From: Paludibacter sp.
GTDB taxonomy: Bacteria; Bacteroidota; Bacteroidia; Bacteroidales; Paludibacteraceae
Direction: 5' to 3'
NCBI GenBank assembly: GCA_024710005.1
Contig: JANJVQ010000006.1
Location: 62,001 to 126,000, forward strand
Length of the DNA: 64,000 nucleotides
Part shown: one piece after another, positions 53,419 to 62,178 of the stretch
Layout: the number at the start of each line of letters is the position of its first letter
Numbering within the stretch: the first letter of the stretch is position 1
Translations under genes and position numbers: made by a program
The notes under the pieces: model-generated
What the model saw: the letters and a program-made list of their open reading frames with translations, nothing else
Databases searched by the model: none
What the model was told of the DNA's origin: nothing

Positions 53419-53667
53419 GGATTGTGAAATTATTCTGGACTATCTGAAAGATTAGTTAACGTTTTTTGCCGTACAAATATACTGATTTTAAGTCATAAAA
53501 AACAGTTGAAGAATAAAAAACATTTTGCATTATAGAACATAAAAAAGCCTCACTTCCTCCCGAACTAAAGCTCTCTAATCCTGCATTTTTTACCTTTTGC
53601 ACGATTAATAAAACAAAACATTCAACCTGACATCATAAAAAAATCCAGCTGCTGTGTTTGATAAAAC

Positions 53668-53892
53668 AAGCCCTGGATTTTGACGGTATAAGCCTTGGAA
53701 ATTGATGTTGAAAGCCTTAGTAATTGAAGTTTACGCCCTACATAATTGAAGTTTATGGCCTACATAACGGTCGTCATGCAAGTGCGTTCTTTGTTATCGA
53801 GCAAGTGCGTTCTTTATTGTAGAGCAAGTGCGTTCGAAGGCGTAGAGCAACGTTGCTCTTTATTGCTGAGCGATGTTGCTCTTTGGGGAAGG
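53668..53892. repeat. 22/23-bp periodic repeat array, about ten units
   Basis: Units drift along the array but neighbours are alike. AAGCC(C/T)TGG or AAGCCTTAG starts at 53668, 53690 and 53712, TAATTGAAGTTTA at 53721 and 53743 (spacing 22). Then GCAAGTGCG or related GCAACGTTG/GCGATGTTG words start at 53778, 53801, 53824, 53847 and 53870 (spacing exactly 23). It overlaps the 3' end of the DUF4469 gene at 53860. The other 53419-53667 bases show no gene. Confidence 0.7.
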
Positions 53893-54624
53893 AAGTACAT
53901 CCAGGCGGACACTGCCCGGGAGCGTCATAGGTTTCGTAAGTAATCGCTTGGTACCGCAATAACAGGTGACAACGGTAATCTCGTAATTGCCGGCCGGTAG
54001 TTCGTCGGGAAGCTGAAATATCAGGGATTTGGGGTAATTGAAACTTTTTGGGATGCGGCTGACCTGGTATTTTTGGCGGGTCTGCGTATTGGCGAACCAA
54101 ACGCCACATTCGGGGAAATCTCCCATAATCTTCAGATTACGACCGGTCAGCTCAATATAATCTCTTTCCATAACTAACTCGTTATCTTCATTGGCACCGC
54201 GGACATCGGTTATGTAGCGGTTGCGGTAATACTTTCTTGATACGCGTAATTTTGTTTTGGACACACAGTTACGCAGGGCTTTGCCGGGTATCGTGACAAT
54301 CTTCAACTTGTTTCCTTTTAGCGTGGTGCGGTCGGATGGTACAGTTCCCGTGACAACCGGATGAATGTGAACCAGTCCCGTATCGATGTGATAACCTTGT
54401 GATGCCAGGTCTATCACTTTTTCATGATAGGTTTGTATCAGTATGGCAAATATGGCAGGATCCACAAAAGGAACTTTGGGCTTCAACAGTTCTATAATCT
54501 TTTCAAGGTCATATTTGCCTTTCGACTCGGGCATAACCAGCGAATTGCCTTTTACGGTTTTGAGGGTCGTATCAATGATTTGAACCTTGACAATCTTTTC
54601 AGTTTGAGAATACATGGTAAACAA
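53860..54624 (-). CDS. DUF4469-type DNA-binding-like protein, 254 aa
   Basis: An N-terminal HU-like half (YDLEKIIELLKPKVPFVDPAIFAILIQTYHEKVIDLASQGYHIDTGLVHIHPVVTGTV) and a C-terminal Ig-like half of the DUF4469 type (GNLKIMGDFPECGVWFANTQTRQKYQVSRIPKSFNYPKSLIFQLPDELPAGNYEITVVTCYCG). Function unknown; the HU-like half suggests nucleic acid binding. Its 3' end lies in the periodic array, so the last dozen residues come from repeat sequence. A near-consensus promoter is seen on its strand near 54680. Confidence 0.65.
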   Translation of the reverse strand: MFTMYSQTEKIVKVQIIDTTLKTVKGNSLVMPESKGKYDLEKIIELLKPKVPFVDPAIFAILIQTYHEKVIDLASQGYHIDTGLVHIHPVVTGTVPSDRTTLKGNKLKIVTIPGKALRNCVSKTKLRVSRKYYRNRYITDVRGANEDNELVMERDYIELTGRNLKIMGDFPECGVWFANTQTRQKYQVSRIPKSFNYPKSLIFQLPDELPAGNYEITVVTCYCGTKRLLTKPMTLPGSVRLDVLPSPKSNIAQQ

Positions 54625-54759
54625 AGGATAAATAGTATGGAACCTGCAAGCTAAAATGCTTGTTTTACATTAACAGGCTGCGAAAGTAAAATCAATATTT
54701 GACATGGCAAAATTTAAACCACGCAATACGTATAATAAACAAAGCAAAAACACAAAATC

Positions 54760-55356
54760 TTACAAACCCTTGTTTATTTCGTCTATATAACCTAACAATT
54801 CTTCTCTCCCCTGCCCTTTTTCAGAGGAAGTAATGAAAATCGGCGGCAGTTCTTCCCATGTTTCGAAGAGCTTATCGCGGTATGCTTTCAGGTTTTCACT
54901 GAGCTTTGACTTGGATAATTTATCAATCTTAGTGAAGATAATTGAGAATGGGATGCCATTCTCGCCCAACCATTCCATGAATTCGATGTCAATTGGCTGG
55001 GGATCGTGGCGACAGTCAATCAGCACAAACAGACAGGTCAGTTCCTCGCGATACAGGATATAACTTTCGATGATGCTTTTCAGCTTTTCACGCATGGATT
55101 TCCCTGCCGTGGCATAACCATAACCGGGTAAATCGACCAGATACCAGTTGTCATTGATGATAAAATGATTGATAAGAAGGGTTTTACCAGGTTTGGAGGA
55201 GGTCATGGCCAGTCCTTTCCGGTTGGTCAGCATGTTAATCAGGGAGGACTTCCCCACGTTCGAACGACCGATAAAGGCATATTCGGGTAATCCGTTATCC
55301 GGACATTTTTTTACATCGGTATTACTGATGACGAATTCGGCTGATTTTATTTCCAT
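54760..55356 (-). CDS. engB: Ribosome biogenesis GTPase EngB/YsxC, 198 aa
   Basis: GTP-binding protein needed for 50S assembly. G1 is [12 protein letters not shown]2/G3 [14 protein letters not shown] and DLPGYGYA, G4 [10 protein letters not shown] and G5 ITSSEKGQG. Length is typical. The start overlaps the end of the symporter gene by 35 nt, so it lies on the same transcript. Confidence 0.95.
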   Translation of the reverse strand: MEIKSAEFVISNTDVKKCPDNGLPEYAFIGRSNVGKSSLINMLTNRKGLAMTSSKPGKTLLINHFIINDNWYLVDLPGYGYATAGKSMREKLKSIIESYILYREELTCLFVLIDCRHDPQPIDIEFMEWLGENGIPFSIIFTKIDKLSKSKLSENLKAYRDKLFETWEELPPIFITSSEKGQGREELLGYIDEINKGL

Positions 55357-56806
55357 ATCCTGTAGTTATTAATAATCCTGTAAATGTTAAACCTCCGTTC
55401 AGTAACAAAAGTTCATACCCGAAGGTATATCCGAAGGTTTGGGTGGTAAAGATATTTAATCCGTAACTAAACAAAGGCGAAAACACAGCAATGTAGGGCA
55501 CTGCTTTATCGATCGGCTTTAGTTTTGTAAATAATCCGAATGCATACATGCCTAATAATGGTCCGTAGGTGTATGAGACAATGATGTAAATAGCATCGAT
55601 TACACTGGTATTATTCAGTTTTTCAAAAATGAGTATAATAAAGATAAAGAGCACTGTAATGCCAGCATGCACACTCATTCTGATGCGTTTCGCGTTCCAT
55701 TTTTTATCTTTTGCATACTTTTCCCCGCTGATACCCAGTATATCCACTGTAAACGATGTGGTCAGGGCTGTTAACGCAGAATCGGCACTGGAGAAGGCTG
55801 CCGCTATAATACCCAACACAAAAAGCAACAATACGGTTTTGCCGAAATAATTTACAGCGAAGAATGGTAGCATTTCATCACCTTTGACAGGCAATTGAAT
55901 CCCGTTTTCCATCGCGAACAGGTAAATCAGAAAACCCAGGATCAGAAAAAGCAAATTGAAAGGGATAAAAGCAAATCCATACCAATGCATATTTTTCTGT
56001 GCTTCAGGTAAAGACTTACACGACAGGTTTTTCTGCATCATATCCTGATCCAGACCGGTCATCACCACGGCTATAAAAATCCCGCTGAAGAATTGCTTGA
56101 TAAAGTGCTGCCGGCTGACCCAATCGTCGAATACGAAAACCTTCGAGATATCATGTTGTATCAGGCTATCTGTGAGACTGCGCACATCCATTCCCGTAAG
56201 CTGCAACATCTCCACAATCATCATGACCAATGCCACCAGCATCACGATGGTTTGTAGTGTATCTGTCCACACGATACTCTTGATTCCACTTCTGAAAGTA
56301 TATATCCAAATCATGAGCAGAATACTGCTCACAGTCAGATAAAAAGGGATATTCCAGGCGTCAGCAACCAGTTTCTGGAGAATCAGCGCCACCACATATA
56401 ACCGGGCAGCTGCACCGATGGTCTTGGAAATCAAAAAAAATGAAGCTCCGGTTTTATAACTTATCCTGCCAAAACGTTCCCCGAGATAAGTATAAATACT
56501 GGTCAGTTTTAGTCTGTAATACAGCGGCAGTAACACATGGGCAATCAATAAATACCCAAAGAAAAAACCGATAACCGTCTGCATATAGGTAAATTGCATA
56601 TTACCCACCATGCCGGGCACCGAGACAAAACTCACACCTGAAACAGAGGCGCCCACCATACCGATAGACACAATCCACCAGGGCGACTTGTGGTTACCCG
56701 TAAAAAAAGCTTCATTGTCGGTTGATTTCCTTCCTGTAATAAATGATATCAGCAACAATAAAGCAAAATAGGCTATGATAATCAGCAAAATACCTGAACT
56801 ACTCAT
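55322..56806 (-). CDS. Sodium:solute symporter, 494 aa
   Basis: SSS-family transporter with about 13 helices: [59 protein letters not shown] in the first part and [37 protein letters not shown] with the SSADSAL motif that forms the Na+ site. Substrate not readable. The gene overlaps engB. Confidence 0.9.
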   Translation of the reverse strand: MSSSGILLIIIAYFALLLLISFITGRKSTDNEAFFTGNHKSPWWIVSIGMVGASVSGVSFVSVPGMVGNMQFTYMQTVIGFFFGYLLIAHVLLPLYYRLKLTSIYTYLGERFGRISYKTGASFFLISKTIGAAARLYVVALILQKLVADAWNIPFYLTVSSILLMIWIYTFRSGIKSIVWTDTLQTIVMLVALVMMIVEMLQLTGMDVRSLTDSLIQHDISKVFVFDDWVSRQHFIKQFFSGIFIAVVMTGLDQDMMQKNLSCKSLPEAQKNMHWYGFAFIPFNLLFLILGFLIYLFAMENGIQLPVKGDEMLPFFAVNYFGKTVLLLFVLGIIAAAFSSADSALTALTTSFTVDILGISGEKYAKDKKWNAKRIRMSVHAGITVLFIFIILIFEKLNNTSVIDAIYIIVSYTYGPLLGMYAFGLFTKLKPIDKAVPYIAVFSPLFSYGLNIFTTQTFGYTFGYELLLLNGGLTFTGLLITTGYGNKISRIRHQ

Positions 56807-56896
56807 CCTTATTATTAAAATGGTTTCAAAATTAGCAAAAAAACCACAAAAAACGGATAAATAAGCATAAATTCACACATTTGATGGTTTTTTTCG

Positions 56897-56904
56897 TAAA
56901 TTTG
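56897..56904 (+). promoter_or_regulatory. Promoter -7 element TAAATTTG for recR
   Basis: Exact TAnnTTTG match 22 nt before the recR ATG; leader about 16 nt. Confidence 0.6.
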
Positions 56905-56925
56905 CGATTGATTTTTTAAACACCC

Positions 56926-57549
56926 ATGAGTCATCAGCAATATCCATCATCCCTGCTCGAAAATGCAGTCAACGAATTCTCCAAATTACCGGGTATAGGC
57001 CGAAAAACAGCCCTGCGGCTGAGTCTGCACCTGCTCCGGCAGAGTGAAATCGAAACGGAGAAATTCGGGAACGCGATGATCCAGTTACGGAAAGAAATCA
57101 AATACTGCCGGATGTGTCATAATATCTCTGACACCGACATTTGTCAGATTTGTGCCAATCCGGCCCGTGACAGCAAAACAATTTGCGTGGTGGAAAACAT
57201 CCGGGATGTGATGTCGATTGAAAACACGCAGCAATTCAAGGGATTATACCATGTACTGGGTGGCATTATTTCACCAATGGATGGTGTCGGACCCGGCGAT
57301 ATTGAAATAAACAGTCTGATTGAACGGGTTGAAAAAGAAGAGATTAATGAGGTAATTCTGGCTTTGGGAGCCACGATGGAAGGTGATACCACTAACTTTT
57401 ATATATACCGGAAATTATCGCCTCATCATGTTCGCATTACCACCATCGCAAGAGGTGTTGCCGTGGGCGATGAACTCGAATATGCCGACGAAGTAACCTT
57501 AGGCAGGTCGATTCTGAACCGGATAGATTTTTCAAATGCATTAAAATAG
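56926..57549 (+). CDS. recR: Recombination mediator RecR, 207 aa
   Basis: Works with RecO to load RecA on gapped DNA. Helix-hairpin-helix [17 protein letters not shown], zinc finger [16 protein letters not shown], and Toprim domain ([43 protein letters not shown]) are all present. Full length. Followed closely by an unknown membrane protein. Confidence 0.96.
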   Translation: MSHQQYPSSLLENAVNEFSKLPGIGRKTALRLSLHLLRQSEIETEKFGNAMIQLRKEIKYCRMCHNISDTDICQICANPARDSKTICVVENIRDVMSIENTQQFKGLYHVLGGIISPMDGVGPGDIEINSLIERVEKEEINEVILALGATMEGDTTNFYIYRKLSPHHVRITTIARGVAVGDELEYADEVTLGRSILNRIDFSNALK

Positions 57550-57557
57550 ATATTAAC

Positions 57558-58004
57558 ATGAAGCAAGTACTCAAGAAACTGACATTGGTTTATTACCTTA
57601 TATACATTGCCGCTGTATTGGTAGCATTGCTGGGCTTTCAACTTCACCGTTCGGGGGTGTTTATCGACAGCCAGAGTCAGGCCGGCATCATCATTTCATC
57701 TGCTTTAATCATCCTGATTATCGGATCAATACCCATCACACTGGCTGTTTTCAACAAAAAAACCAAGAAATGGGCAACTGATGAAGATGTTTCTAAAAAA
57801 CTAACTCAGTATAGTAAAGCATCAATTATTCGATTAATCATCATCGGTACAGGCTTTTTATTGGGAATTTTATTCTTCTTTCTGATGAATTCACAATCGA
57901 TGATTTTTTGTGCCGGTATAGCTGCTGTTGGTCTGTTCTTCTGCAAACCGGCGGAGGTGAAGATTATTTCTGAATTGCAGTTAGAAGAAGCGGATAGTGA
58001 ATAA
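57558..58004 (+). CDS. Unknown membrane protein, 148 aa
   Basis: Four hydrophobic segments (about residues 8-30, 42-64, 88-110 and 111-128) alternate with short polar loops and a charged C-terminus (VKIISELQLEEADSE). No family recognised. It begins 8 nt after recR and probably shares its transcript. Confidence 0.7.
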   Translation: MKQVLKKLTLVYYLIYIAAVLVALLGFQLHRSGVFIDSQSQAGIIISSALIILIIGSIPITLAVFNKKTKKWATDEDVSKKLTQYSKASIIRLIIIGTGFLLGILFFFLMNSQSMIFCAGIAAVGLFFCKPAEVKIISELQLEEADSE

Positions 58005-58088
58005 TGAATCGCGAAGAGCGAAGAGCGGAAAACGAAGAGCGGAAAGCGTAGGGGCGCAATGCTTGCGCCCTGACAGTAGACCGTAGAC
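58000..58088. repeat. Composite repeat: GCGAAGAGCGG units, GTAGGGGCGC palindrome and AGACCGTAGAC tail
   Basis: Degenerate 7-bp units (GCGAAGA, GCGGAAA, GCGAAGA) fill 58010-58047. The palindrome GTAGGGGCGCAATGCTTGCGCC lies at 58048-58069, then GACAGTAGACCGTAGAC at 58072-58088, related to the repeat at 12072. The HAD gene starts 11 nt later. Confidence 0.7.
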
Positions 58089-58099
58089 AAATAAAAAAT

Positions 58100-58543
58100 A
58101 TGATAATAGCCGTAGATTTTGACGGGACCATCGTGACCCACGAGTATCCCAGGATTGGAAAGGAAATACCTTTCGCGATTGCAACACTGAAAAAATTACA
58201 GGAGGATTTTCAGCTTCAGCTGATTCTCTGGACTGTGCGTGAGGGGAAAGAATTAGAAGAGGCAGTTGAATACTGTCGCAATAAAGGACTGGAATTTTAC
58301 GCTGTCAACAGCAATTATCCGGAAGAAAAGCCTGAAAACCGGGAACCGCGTAAGCTGAAAGCCGATTTGTTTATCGACGACAGAAACCTGGGTGGCTTAC
58401 CCGATTGGGGAGTAATTTACAACATGATTGCATCGGGACAGCATTTCAACATTGAATCCTTCTTTTCTCCCTATAACAACAACGAGTTTACGAATAGAGG
58501 AAGCGGAAAGAAAAAAGGGTTTCTGAAATCTATTTTTGGATGA
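58100..58543 (+). CDS. HAD-type phosphatase of the BT0820 family, 147 aa
   Basis: DxDGT motif IAVDFDGTIVTHEYP (residues 2-16), LILWTVREGKELEEA (motif II) and DLFIDDRNLGG (acidic motif IV) of a capless HAD hydrolase. Similar Bacteroides proteins of known structure are annotated hydrolases without substrate. C-terminus basic (GSGKKKGFLKSIFG). Confidence 0.85.
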   Translation: MIIAVDFDGTIVTHEYPRIGKEIPFAIATLKKLQEDFQLQLILWTVREGKELEEAVEYCRNKGLEFYAVNSNYPEEKPENREPRKLKADLFIDDRNLGGLPDWGVIYNMIASGQHFNIESFFSPYNNNEFTNRGSGKKKGFLKSIFG

Positions 58544-58544
58544 T

Positions 58545-59078
58545 ATGTTATTAGAAAACAAACTATTGAAGTTACGTGCGCCGGAACCTGAAGATCTGGA
58601 AGTGCTTTACATATGGGAAAACTTGCCCGTGTTCTGGGAAACCGGCAATACCAGACAGCCCTATTCTAAGTTTGCATTGAAGGAATATATCAGTCAGACC
58701 AACACCAACCTGTATGAATCAGGGCAGCTTCGCTTGATGATGGTCGACAAATCAACCGGAAAGACAGTAGGCACCGTTGATTTGTTTGATTTCGACATCC
58801 ACCACAGCCGGATTGCATTGGGGCTATTTGTTGCGCCTGAGTTTCAGGGAAAGGGATTTGCTACGGCAGCATTACAGCTTATAGAAGAATATGTGTTTGG
58901 TTATCTGAAAATCAACCAACTGTACTGTCACATTGCAGTAAATAACGTAGCCAGCACCAATATGTTTAAAAAGGAAAACTTCTCCGAAACCGTTTTGAAA
59001 AACTGGATCAAAACCGGCTCCGGATTTGAAGATATTATTGTTTTCCAACAGTTTATCGATGATTATCTGAAAAGATAA
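58545..59078 (+). CDS. GNAT family acetyltransferase, 177 aa
   Basis: RimJ/RimL-like GNAT: LRAPEPEDLEVLYIWEN at the start, then IALGLFVAPEFQGKGFATAALQLIEEYVFGYL with the acetyl-CoA site Q-G-x-G-x-A. Start chosen at ATG 58545 because the TTG at 58536 overlaps the upstream stop; the preceding gene ends at 58543. Substrate unknown. Confidence 0.85.
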   Translation: MLLENKLLKLRAPEPEDLEVLYIWENLPVFWETGNTRQPYSKFALKEYISQTNTNLYESGQLRLMMVDKSTGKTVGTVDLFDFDIHHSRIALGLFVAPEFQGKGFATAALQLIEEYVFGYLKINQLYCHIAVNNVASTNMFKKENFSETVLKNWIKTGSGFEDIIVFQQFIDDYLKR

Positions 59079-59107
59079 CAACCGTAAGCTGCAAATTCAG
59101 TATACTA

Positions 59108-60085
59108 TCAACTCACAAAAACTTCCAGCAAAGTCACTTCTTCCTGCGGTTTCAGTTCCACCTCGTGTACATTGGCTGGAATCAGCACCGTTTCTCCTTT
59201 GGTAACAGATGTCTTTGAGCCATTGCTAATGATATCAAAACTACCTTCCATACACATATACACCACAAAGGAGTCAACTTTTCCGTAACAACGATTGAAT
59301 TGTTCGTTGAAACGAATGATATTGGTCGTAAAATACTCACAACTTACCAGGGTAGCAAGCTCGTTGATATTCCGGGTGTAAACCGTTTTGGGATCACTGG
59401 ATGCAGAGAAGTCGATGACATCCAGGGCTTCCTGCGTATGCAGGTCACGTTCTTTTCCCTTATCATCCAAGCGTTTGTAATCATAAATACGGTAGGTCAG
59501 GTCGCTTGTCTGTTGAATCTCAGCCAACACAACCCCTTTTCCGATTGCATGAACCAATCCGGCCGGTATAAACAAAACATCGCCTTTTGTTACCTTAATG
59601 CTTTGAAGCAGTCCTTCCAGGTCTCCCCCTTCCAACGCTTTCAAATAGGCTTCTTTGGTACAGTCTTTTTTGAACCCGATAATTAATTCTCCATCTGGTT
59701 CAGCGTCCATGATATACCACATTTCAGTTTTACCAAATGAATTGTGACGTTCCATGGCTACCTCATCACCGGGATGTACCTGTATCGACAGGTTATCATT
59801 GGCATCAATCAGCTTGAATAACAAGGGGAAAACATCACCAAAACGCTCGTAAACCTGATTTCCCACCAAATCACCTTTATGCTTCTCAATGAGTTCTTTC
59901 AAACTTTTTCCGGCCAGATTTCCGTTATTAACAACAGAAACATCACCGTTATAGCCTGACAACTCCCAACTTTCACCCAACTTACCTGTATCGGAAGGTT
60001 TATTAAACAGCTTGTTGAGTTTTGATCCACCCCAGATTTTATCTTTTAAAATCGGAGTGAATTTTAACGGATATAATGTACTCAT
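59108..60085 (-). CDS. manA: Mannose-6-phosphate isomerase class I, 325 aa
   Basis: Zinc-dependent interconversion of mannose-6-P and fructose-6-P. Metal/active-site segments are LIDANDNLSIQVHPGD, GKTEMWYIMDAEP, and FIPAGLVHAIGKGVVLAEIQQTSDLTYRIYDY. Short, as in Bacteroidetes. Same strand as galE, 13 nt away, in a nucleotide-sugar cluster. Confidence 0.92.
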   Translation of the reverse strand: MSTLYPLKFTPILKDKIWGGSKLNKLFNKPSDTGKLGESWELSGYNGDVSVVNNGNLAGKSLKELIEKHKGDLVGNQVYERFGDVFPLLFKLIDANDNLSIQVHPGDEVAMERHNSFGKTEMWYIMDAEPDGELIIGFKKDCTKEAYLKALEGGDLEGLLQSIKVTKGDVLFIPAGLVHAIGKGVVLAEIQQTSDLTYRIYDYKRLDDKGKERDLHTQEALDVIDFSASSDPKTVYTRNINELATLVSCEYFTTNIIRFNEQFNRCYGKVDSFVVYMCMEGSFDIISNGSKTSVTKGETVLIPANVHEVELKPQEEVTLLEVFVS

Positions 60086-60098
60086 CCTGTTAAATGAT

Positions 60099-61130
60099 TT
60101 AGTTTTTACGATTTGCCAGATTTAATTCCCAAGCCCAGGCACTGCGAAGGGTTTCTTCGACTGTTTCCATTGCTTTCCAGCCCAGCACTTCGTTTGCATA
60201 AGTCGGATCGGCCCATACCTTTTCAATATCGCCTTCCCTTCTGCTAACAATTTTATAGGGAACTTTAACCTGATTAACTTCTTCAAATGTTTTGATGATT
60301 TCCAGCACAGAGAGTCCGCGACCGGTACCTAAGTTAAAAGTCTCCAGACTGTCCCCGGATTTTCCATCCAGCATGCGCTTTACTGCAATCACATGCGCTT
60401 TGGCCAGATCGACTACGTGGATGTAGTCACGGATGCAGGAACCATCAGGTGTATCATAATCATTACCGAAAACCTGTAATTGCTTGCGAAGACCCATTGC
60501 CGTCTGTGTAACAAATGGCAACAAGTTATTGGGAACTCCATTAGGCAACTCCCCGATTTCAGCAGAAGCATGCGCCCCGATTGGGTTGAAGTATCTCAAC
60601 ACGATGCTTTGATAGCTGGTCGGATTGGCATATATTGTATCCCGGATGATTTCCTCTCCAATTTGCTTGGTATTGCCATAAGGAGAAAGCGCCGGTTTGA
60701 TGGGGGCTCCTTCAGTTACAGGCAGTATATCGGGCTGACCATAAACAGTACAGGAAGATGAGAAAACAAAGTTTTTAATTTTGTGTACCGGCATCAATTG
60801 TAATAGATTGATCAGCGAAACCAGGTTGTTACGATAATAAAGCAATGGCTTTTCAACTGATTCACCCACCGCCTTACTGGCTGCAAAGTGAATAATCGCA
60901 TCTATTTTTCCATATTTATCCATCATGTTGTCCATGGCCACATAATCAACACAATCGATATTTTCAAAAGCCGGACGCACACCGGTTATCTTTTCAATAC
61001 CGTTGAGGACTTCAACATTGGAATTCGACAGGTTATCAACGATAACTACTTCAAAACCTTCATTGATCAACTCAACAACGGTATGGGAACCAATGTAACC
61101 GGTTCCGCCTGTAACTAATACTTTTGACAT
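60099..61130 (-). CDS. galE: UDP-glucose 4-epimerase, 343 aa
   Basis: Short-chain dehydrogenase fold: VTGGTGYIGSHTVVELI for NAD binding, FSSSCTVYGQP and SPYGNTKQIGEE for the Ser/Tyr-x3-Lys catalytic set, and RYFNPIGAHASAEIGE. Interconverts UDP-Glc and UDP-Gal. Forms one unit with the nucleotidyltransferase and manA. Confidence 0.95.
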   Translation of the reverse strand: MSKVLVTGGTGYIGSHTVVELINEGFEVVIVDNLSNSNVEVLNGIEKITGVRPAFENIDCVDYVAMDNMMDKYGKIDAIIHFAASKAVGESVEKPLLYYRNNLVSLINLLQLMPVHKIKNFVFSSSCTVYGQPDILPVTEGAPIKPALSPYGNTKQIGEEIIRDTIYANPTSYQSIVLRYFNPIGAHASAEIGELPNGVPNNLLPFVTQTAMGLRKQLQVFGNDYDTPDGSCIRDYIHVVDLAKAHVIAVKRMLDGKSGDSLETFNLGTGRGLSVLEIIKTFEEVNQVKVPYKIVSRREGDIEKVWADPTYANEVLGWKAMETVEETLRSAWAWELNLANRKN

Positions 61131-61139
61131 GACACTTTA

Positions 61140-62045
61140 TTATTTAAACAATTGTGCCGGGTAAACACCCTTACGCACCAATTCATTAATTTTCAACACA
61201 ACCTGCGGCCGATCCTCTGCATACGTAACCCCAAACCATTTCGAAGGAGTGTCCAACACTTTACAACTTGCTTTTCCGGTTACAATCAACTCATTAACCG
61301 CCAAAGGAATATAAAATTCTGATTTCAGTTCCTGTCCTTTTTCTGCTAAGAAATGTTTGAAATACTCCCATGAATAATCAAAATAATCCGGCGTGAAACC
61401 CCACATATTCATTGATACCGGTGTACTGGCAGGAATAGAGACTTCTTCTCCTTTTTCATCCACATAAATGATAGCACCCGATTTCTCTTCGATATGGGTA
61501 CGTTCAACCACATTTTTCAGATTACCGTTTTCATCCACCACGCAAACTCCGCGACTTACCGAACCACTTTCAGACAAGGTATTACCTACACGGTAACCAA
61601 TCATACAATATTCATTTTGCTTGCCATTTACGCTACGCAGAAAGTCAGCTAATACCTGAAAGGATTCCTGACCGTAAAAATCATCGGCATTGATAACGGC
61701 AAATGGTTCTTTTATCACCTCTTTACCCATCAGCACAGCGTGATTGGTTCCCCATGGCTTTTCTCGTTCCGGATTATAAACAAAGCCTTCCGGCACATTG
61801 CTGATATCCTGAAATACGATTTCAACATCAATCAGATTTTTGAACTTGTTTACCACGATATCCTTAAAATCCTTTTCAAAACTCTCGCGAATAACAAATA
61901 CCAGTTTTCCGAAGCCGGCTTTAATAGCATCATAAATGGAATAATCCATGATGGTTTCACCGTTCGGACCCAGTCCGTCTAATTGTTTAAGACCGCCATA
62001 ACGACTACCCATTCCCGCCGCTAACACAAATAAAGTTGGTTTCAT
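61140..62045 (-). CDS. Sugar-phosphate nucleotidyltransferase, 301 aa
   Basis: NTP-transferase domain: LFVLAAGMGSRYGGLKQLDGLGPNGETIMDYSIYDAI (GxGTR-like loop with Lys), AVINADDFYGQES, and GVTYAEDRPQVV. The frame begins upstream (62081) but ATG 62045 (MKPTLFVLAAGMG) is the fitting start. Activity on a nucleotide-sugar is inferred from the family and from neighbours galE and manA. Confidence 0.85.
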   Translation of the reverse strand: MKPTLFVLAAGMGSRYGGLKQLDGLGPNGETIMDYSIYDAIKAGFGKLVFVIRESFEKDFKDIVVNKFKNLIDVEIVFQDISNVPEGFVYNPEREKPWGTNHAVLMGKEVIKEPFAVINADDFYGQESFQVLADFLRSVNGKQNEYCMIGYRVGNTLSESGSVSRGVCVVDENGNLKNVVERTHIEEKSGAIIYVDEKGEEVSIPASTPVSMNMWGFTPDYFDYSWEYFKHFLAEKGQELKSEFYIPLAVNELIVTGKASCKVLDTPSKWFGVTYAEDRPQVVLKINELVRKGVYPAQLFK

Positions 62046-62178
62046 ATAAAATGCTTTAAGATTTGAGCTGCAAAAGTACATTATTTTTTTGATTTACGAT
62101 AACTTTTTCCATCCTGAATTGTTATTTTATCTGAGTGGTTTAAACGTAAACTTCCAACCTTAAAATTTAAAAAATCAC

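Noticed and set aside
53668-53892. Possible CRISPR array
   Set aside because: Units of 22-23 bp follow each other with no spacers of constant length and drift in sequence; no cas genes are near.
57144-57392. 82-aa minus-strand ORF
   Set aside because: Antisense to recR, with no supporting features.
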